DNA from: SKHV01 sp963678565
Lineage (GTDB): Bacteria; Bacteroidota; Bacteroidia; Bacteroidales; Prolixibacteraceae
Length of the DNA: 64,000 nucleotides
Assembly (NCBI GenBank): GCA_963678565.1
Contig: OY782875.1
Location: 3,903,251-3,967,250 of the forward strand
Reading direction: 5' to 3'
Shown: piece after piece, positions 61,342 to 64,000 of the stretch
Numbering within the stretch: the stretch's first letter is position 1
How the letters are laid out: every line of letters begins with the position of its first letter
Made by a program: the position numbers and the translations under genes
The notes under the pieces: generated by a model
What the model saw: only the letters and a program-made list of their open reading frames with translations
Database searches by the model: none
Told to the model about the DNA's origin: nothing

Positions 61342-63324
61342 ATGAATAAATTTAATTGGCATAGCATACTATTGATATTTTTAACTGCTTTCTTGCTAGG
61401 AAGCTGCTCTTCGGCAAAACGAGCCCGAGATGCAGCTAAATCCTACGAAATCGGAGAATATCATGCCGCCATCGAAGGATTCATTAAAGCAGCTAAAAAA
61501 GAGAAAGATCCGAAAGTTCGACAAGAATATGATTACCTAATTGCACAATCGTACCTAGAAATTGCAGATTATCGCCGAGCTGAAATAAGATTGCGTAATT
61601 TAGTTCGTCGTGAGTATCCCGATACAATGATAATTCTAAATCTTGCTGAATGTTATCTAAGCACAGGAAAGTACGAGCAAGCAGAAGAAACATTCAACCA
61701 ATATTTAGAAATAATTCCGGGCGATGAGCGTGCTTTAAATGGATTGAAATCGGTAGAATTTTTAAAAGAATGGAAAGCGACTCCCACTCGTTTTCAAGTT
61801 AATCACGAAAGAGCATTAAGTTCGCGCGATGCCGATTACTCACCGGTATTTATTGCTGGATTAGAAAATCAAATCATTTTTACTTCTACACGTGATGGTG
61901 CAGTTGGGAAAAACAAAAGTGGCATTCATGGGCAGCGTTATGCCGATTTATTTACCGCAAGTTTCGACATTCAGCGCCAACGATGGGAAAAAGCAACTTC
62001 ACTCGATGAACAACAATTGATTAATACAAAATTCGATGAAGGAACACCTTCGTTGAGTTCCGATGGCACACAGCTTTACTTTACACGATGCCGCTATGAC
62101 AACAAATCTGCTTATGGCGCTGAAATTTTTTCAGCCAAGAAAAGTAGAGATAATTGGTCAGAGGCAACCGACTTGGATATTCTCCCCGACAGTATAATCG
62201 CCGCTCACCCTTCGATATCAAGCGATGGACAAACTTTATATTTTGTTTCCGATATGGAAGGTGGATTAGGAGGCAACGACATCTGGAAAATTGAAGCAGT
62301 TTCGGATGGATGGGGCGATCCGATAAACCTAGGCCCCGAAATCAACACTCCGGGAGAAGAAGTTTTCCCATACATTCGCGACAATGGGGAACTTTATTTT
62401 TCGTCTGACTACCATCCGGGCATGGGCGGATTAGATCTGTTTAAGGCCATTTACAATACCAACGACGATCGCTGGGAGGTTTTTAACATGCAGGCTCCCA
62501 TGAATTCAAATGGCGATGACTTTGGAATTACTTTCTTACCCAAAAAAGACAAAGGTATGTTTTCTTCCAACCGAAAAGGATCGATGGGAGACGACCTATA
62601 TTCTTTTGAGCTACCTCCAAAAGTTTTCAAAGTTGAAGGCCAAATTTTAAATGCCGAGTCCAACTCCAACGAACCCAATGCTTTCATTCGTGTAATTGGA
62701 ACCGACGGAACAAATCTAAAAGTTAGATCAATCGATGGTCAGTTTCAGTACAAAATGAATCCGGAAACTGAATATATTTTTGCAGCGTTTAAAGATGGTT
62801 TTTTGAATGCAAAATCACTAATAGACACCAAAAACTTGGCCGATAGCAAAACTTTTCAAATTAAGTTAACCATTACGCCAACCGACATCCCAATTAATGT
62901 AGATAATGTAAACTACGAATTTGGGAAATTTGAATTACTCGAAGGTTCACGAACTGCCTTAGACAGTTTAGTGCAACTGCTCACCATCAACCCAACCACG
63001 GTAATTGAAATCATGTCGCATACCGACTTTGTAGGATCCGATCAGTTCAACTCAACTTTATCGCAAAAACGTGCCCAATCGGTGGTAGATTATTTAATTG
63101 AAAAAGGGATCAATCCGAAACGTTTAGTTGCAAAAGGATATGGCGAGACCTGGCCAAAAACAATCAACAAAACATTGGCTAAAAAATATCCCGCATTTAA
63201 ACGTGGAGATGAACTAACTGAAGAATACATTAACAATTTACCAACTGTAGAAATTCAAGAAACGGCCAAAGCAATTAATCGTAGAACTGAATTCAGAGTA
63301 CTAAATACCGAATTCAGAGAATAA
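61342..63324 (+). CDS. PorE-like lipoprotein: TPR, beta-propeller and OmpA domains
   Basis: 660 residues. Lipoprotein signal with lipobox FLLGSC. TPR units at ~35-140 (YEIGEYHAAIEGFIKAA, CYLSTGKYEQAEETFNQYL), a PD40/WD40-like propeller at ~160-430 (repeats such as PSLSSDGTQLYFTR and PSISSDGQTLYFVSD), a carboxypeptidase-regulatory-like part, and a C-terminal OmpA domain (IEIMSHTDFVGSDQFNSTLS and KRAQSVVDYL). This order equals that of PorE (PG1058), which anchors the type IX secretion ring to peptidoglycan. The T9SS-tagged protein at 23408 shows that the system should exist. Confidence 0.85.
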   Translation: MNKFNWHSILLIFLTAFLLGSCSSAKRARDAAKSYEIGEYHAAIEGFIKAAKKEKDPKVRQEYDYLIAQSYLEIADYRRAEIRLRNLVRREYPDTMIILNLAECYLSTGKYEQAEETFNQYLEIIPGDERALNGLKSVEFLKEWKATPTRFQVNHERALSSRDADYSPVFIAGLENQIIFTSTRDGAVGKNKSGIHGQRYADLFTASFDIQRQRWEKATSLDEQQLINTKFDEGTPSLSSDGTQLYFTRCRYDNKSAYGAEIFSAKKSRDNWSEATDLDILPDSIIAAHPSISSDGQTLYFVSDMEGGLGGNDIWKIEAVSDGWGDPINLGPEINTPGEEVFPYIRDNGELYFSSDYHPGMGGLDLFKAIYNTNDDRWEVFNMQAPMNSNGDDFGITFLPKKDKGMFSSNRKGSMGDDLYSFELPPKVFKVEGQILNAESNSNEPNAFIRVIGTDGTNLKVRSIDGQFQYKMNPETEYIFAAFKDGFLNAKSLIDTKNLADSKTFQIKLTITPTDIPINVDNVNYEFGKFELLEGSRTALDSLVQLLTINPTTVIEIMSHTDFVGSDQFNSTLSQKRAQSVVDYLIEKGINPKRLVAKGYGETWPKTINKTLAKKYPAFKRGDELTEEYINNLPTVEIQETAKAINRRTEFRVLNTEFRE

Positions 63325-63687
63325 CAACTAATTTCCAAGAAACATTCCTACAACTCAATTCGACAACTCGGTCAGATTGACTAAATTATCAAAGCAAAAT
63401 AGTTGAATTCCAACCCCATCTATTTATCTTCATATATGCATATCCATTAAAACCTAGCACACAATCCCTCCTCGTAACAATTGAAAACCACACACTTAGT
63501 AAAGTATTACATCTCATCTTAAATTTTAGAACATTAAGGTTCTTATTTCGAAACAATTTGTTTTAAACATTAAGCAATAAACAACTGTTAATTAGCAGCT
63601 TATTCTTATAGCTGTTTAGCTATAATGCATTAAAGTCGAACGTTGTTTTGACTTAATGATTAACTATGAATTAAACTTTTATTTCAT
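63325..63687. other. Gene-free region before the biotin carboxylase gene
   Basis: About 360 AT-rich bases with no reading frame of note. TTATAGCT (63606-63613) and AGCTATAA (63618-63625) form a perfect hairpin with loop GTTT. No clear TAnnTTTG element was found. Confidence 0.5.
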
Positions 63688-64000
63688 ATGATTAAGAAAA
63701 TTCTCGTAGCAAATCGAGGTGAAATCGCTGTTCGGATCATACGCTCATGCCGTGAAAATGGACATTAGAAGTGTAGCAATTTTTTCCGATGCAGATCGAA
63801 ATTCACTACACGTACGTTACGCCGACGAGGCCTATCATGTAGGGCCGTCTCCCTCGGCAGAAAGTTATCTGGTAATCGATAAAATTATTGAAGTTGCAAA
63901 AGCAACCAATGTCGATGCCATTCATCCCGGATACGGTTTTTTATCCGAAAATGCAGAATTTGCAAGGAAAGTTTCCGAAGCTGGAATCATCTTTATCGGT
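63688..64000 (+). pseudogene. accC: Biotin carboxylase, N-terminal part, frameshifted and cut by window end
   Basis: Biotin carboxylase N-domain of acetyl-CoA or related acyl-CoA/pyruvate carboxylases, ATP- and bicarbonate-dependent. It starts MIKKILVANRGEIAVRIIRSCRE. At 63755-63758 an AAAA run breaks the frame and leads to TAG; with three A the frame reads REMDIRSVAIFSDADRNSLH and stays open to the end (DAIHPGYGFLSENAEFA). All other residues are conserved, so an indel error is likely. The gene symbol is tentative because the subtype depends on sequence beyond the window. Confidence 0.82.

Noticed and set aside
1..64000. CRISPR arrays, insertion sequences, integrases, phage genes, rRNA
   Set aside because: Looked for regular spaced repeats, transposase or integrase motifs, and rRNA segments on both strands; none seen.

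Overview
The window is one continuous stretch of an AT-rich chromosome from a member of the Bacteroidota, most likely class Bacteroidia. The evidence is the repeated TAnnTTTG -7 promoter element (two copies with a perfect TTTG-N19-TAnnTTTG layout), a type IX secretion sorting domain, a PorE-like OmpA lipoprotein, DUF3857 transglutaminase-like proteins, a long LysS, and many rho-independent hairpins between convergent genes. I see no phage, insertion sequence, CRISPR array or rRNA. Most of the window is ordinary housekeeping sequence.

Layout. 1-8 kb: a cut-off VWA membrane protein, a DEAD-box helicase, a TlpA-like lipoprotein and two DUF3857 proteins. 8.0-12.2 kb: the most unusual locus, an ArsM-like methyltransferase, a 31-residue Cys-containing peptide, a SPASM radical SAM enzyme, a DUF1847 metal-binding protein and a fused thioredoxin-thioredoxin reductase. 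It looks like a small peptide-modification (RiPP-type) system. 12.2-21.8 kb: half-length DUF1456 protein, BatA-like VWA protein, ornithine aminotransferase, DksA-like protein, SNF2 helicase, SGNH hydrolase, ArgB and RluF. 21.9-26.5 kb: a flavinylation-type cluster DUF4266-DUF3570-DUF2271 (with T9SS tail)-thioredoxin-ApbE (frameshifted)-methyltransferase.

26.5-44.4 kb: adk-hpt, purE, two envelope beta-barrel proteins, an acyltransferase, a TPR protein, a HAD phosphatase, recJ, lysS, gpsA, an EamA transporter, recX, prfB with its programmed +1 frameshift, an ArsC-like protein, a lipoprotein, a TrmH-type methyltransferase, and tRNA-Glu followed by rpsT. 44.4-53.7 kb: outer membrane protein, HIT protein, greA, rsgA, an MDR oxidoreductase, divergent dps/oxyR, a sigma factor/anti-sigma pair and rnpA. 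53.7-64 kb: tsf, rpsB, rpsI and rplM, then metG, comF, a retropepsin-like protein, ribE, a PorE-like T9SS lipoprotein, and a biotin carboxylase cut by the window end and broken by an indel.

Two genes (apbE and the biotin carboxylase) are interrupted by single-base differences in short A runs while the rest of their sequence is intact. I therefore suspect base-calling errors rather than true gene decay. Start sites were moved from the longest possible reading frame wherever a promoter, terminator, signal peptide or tRNA shows that the longest frame is wrong.
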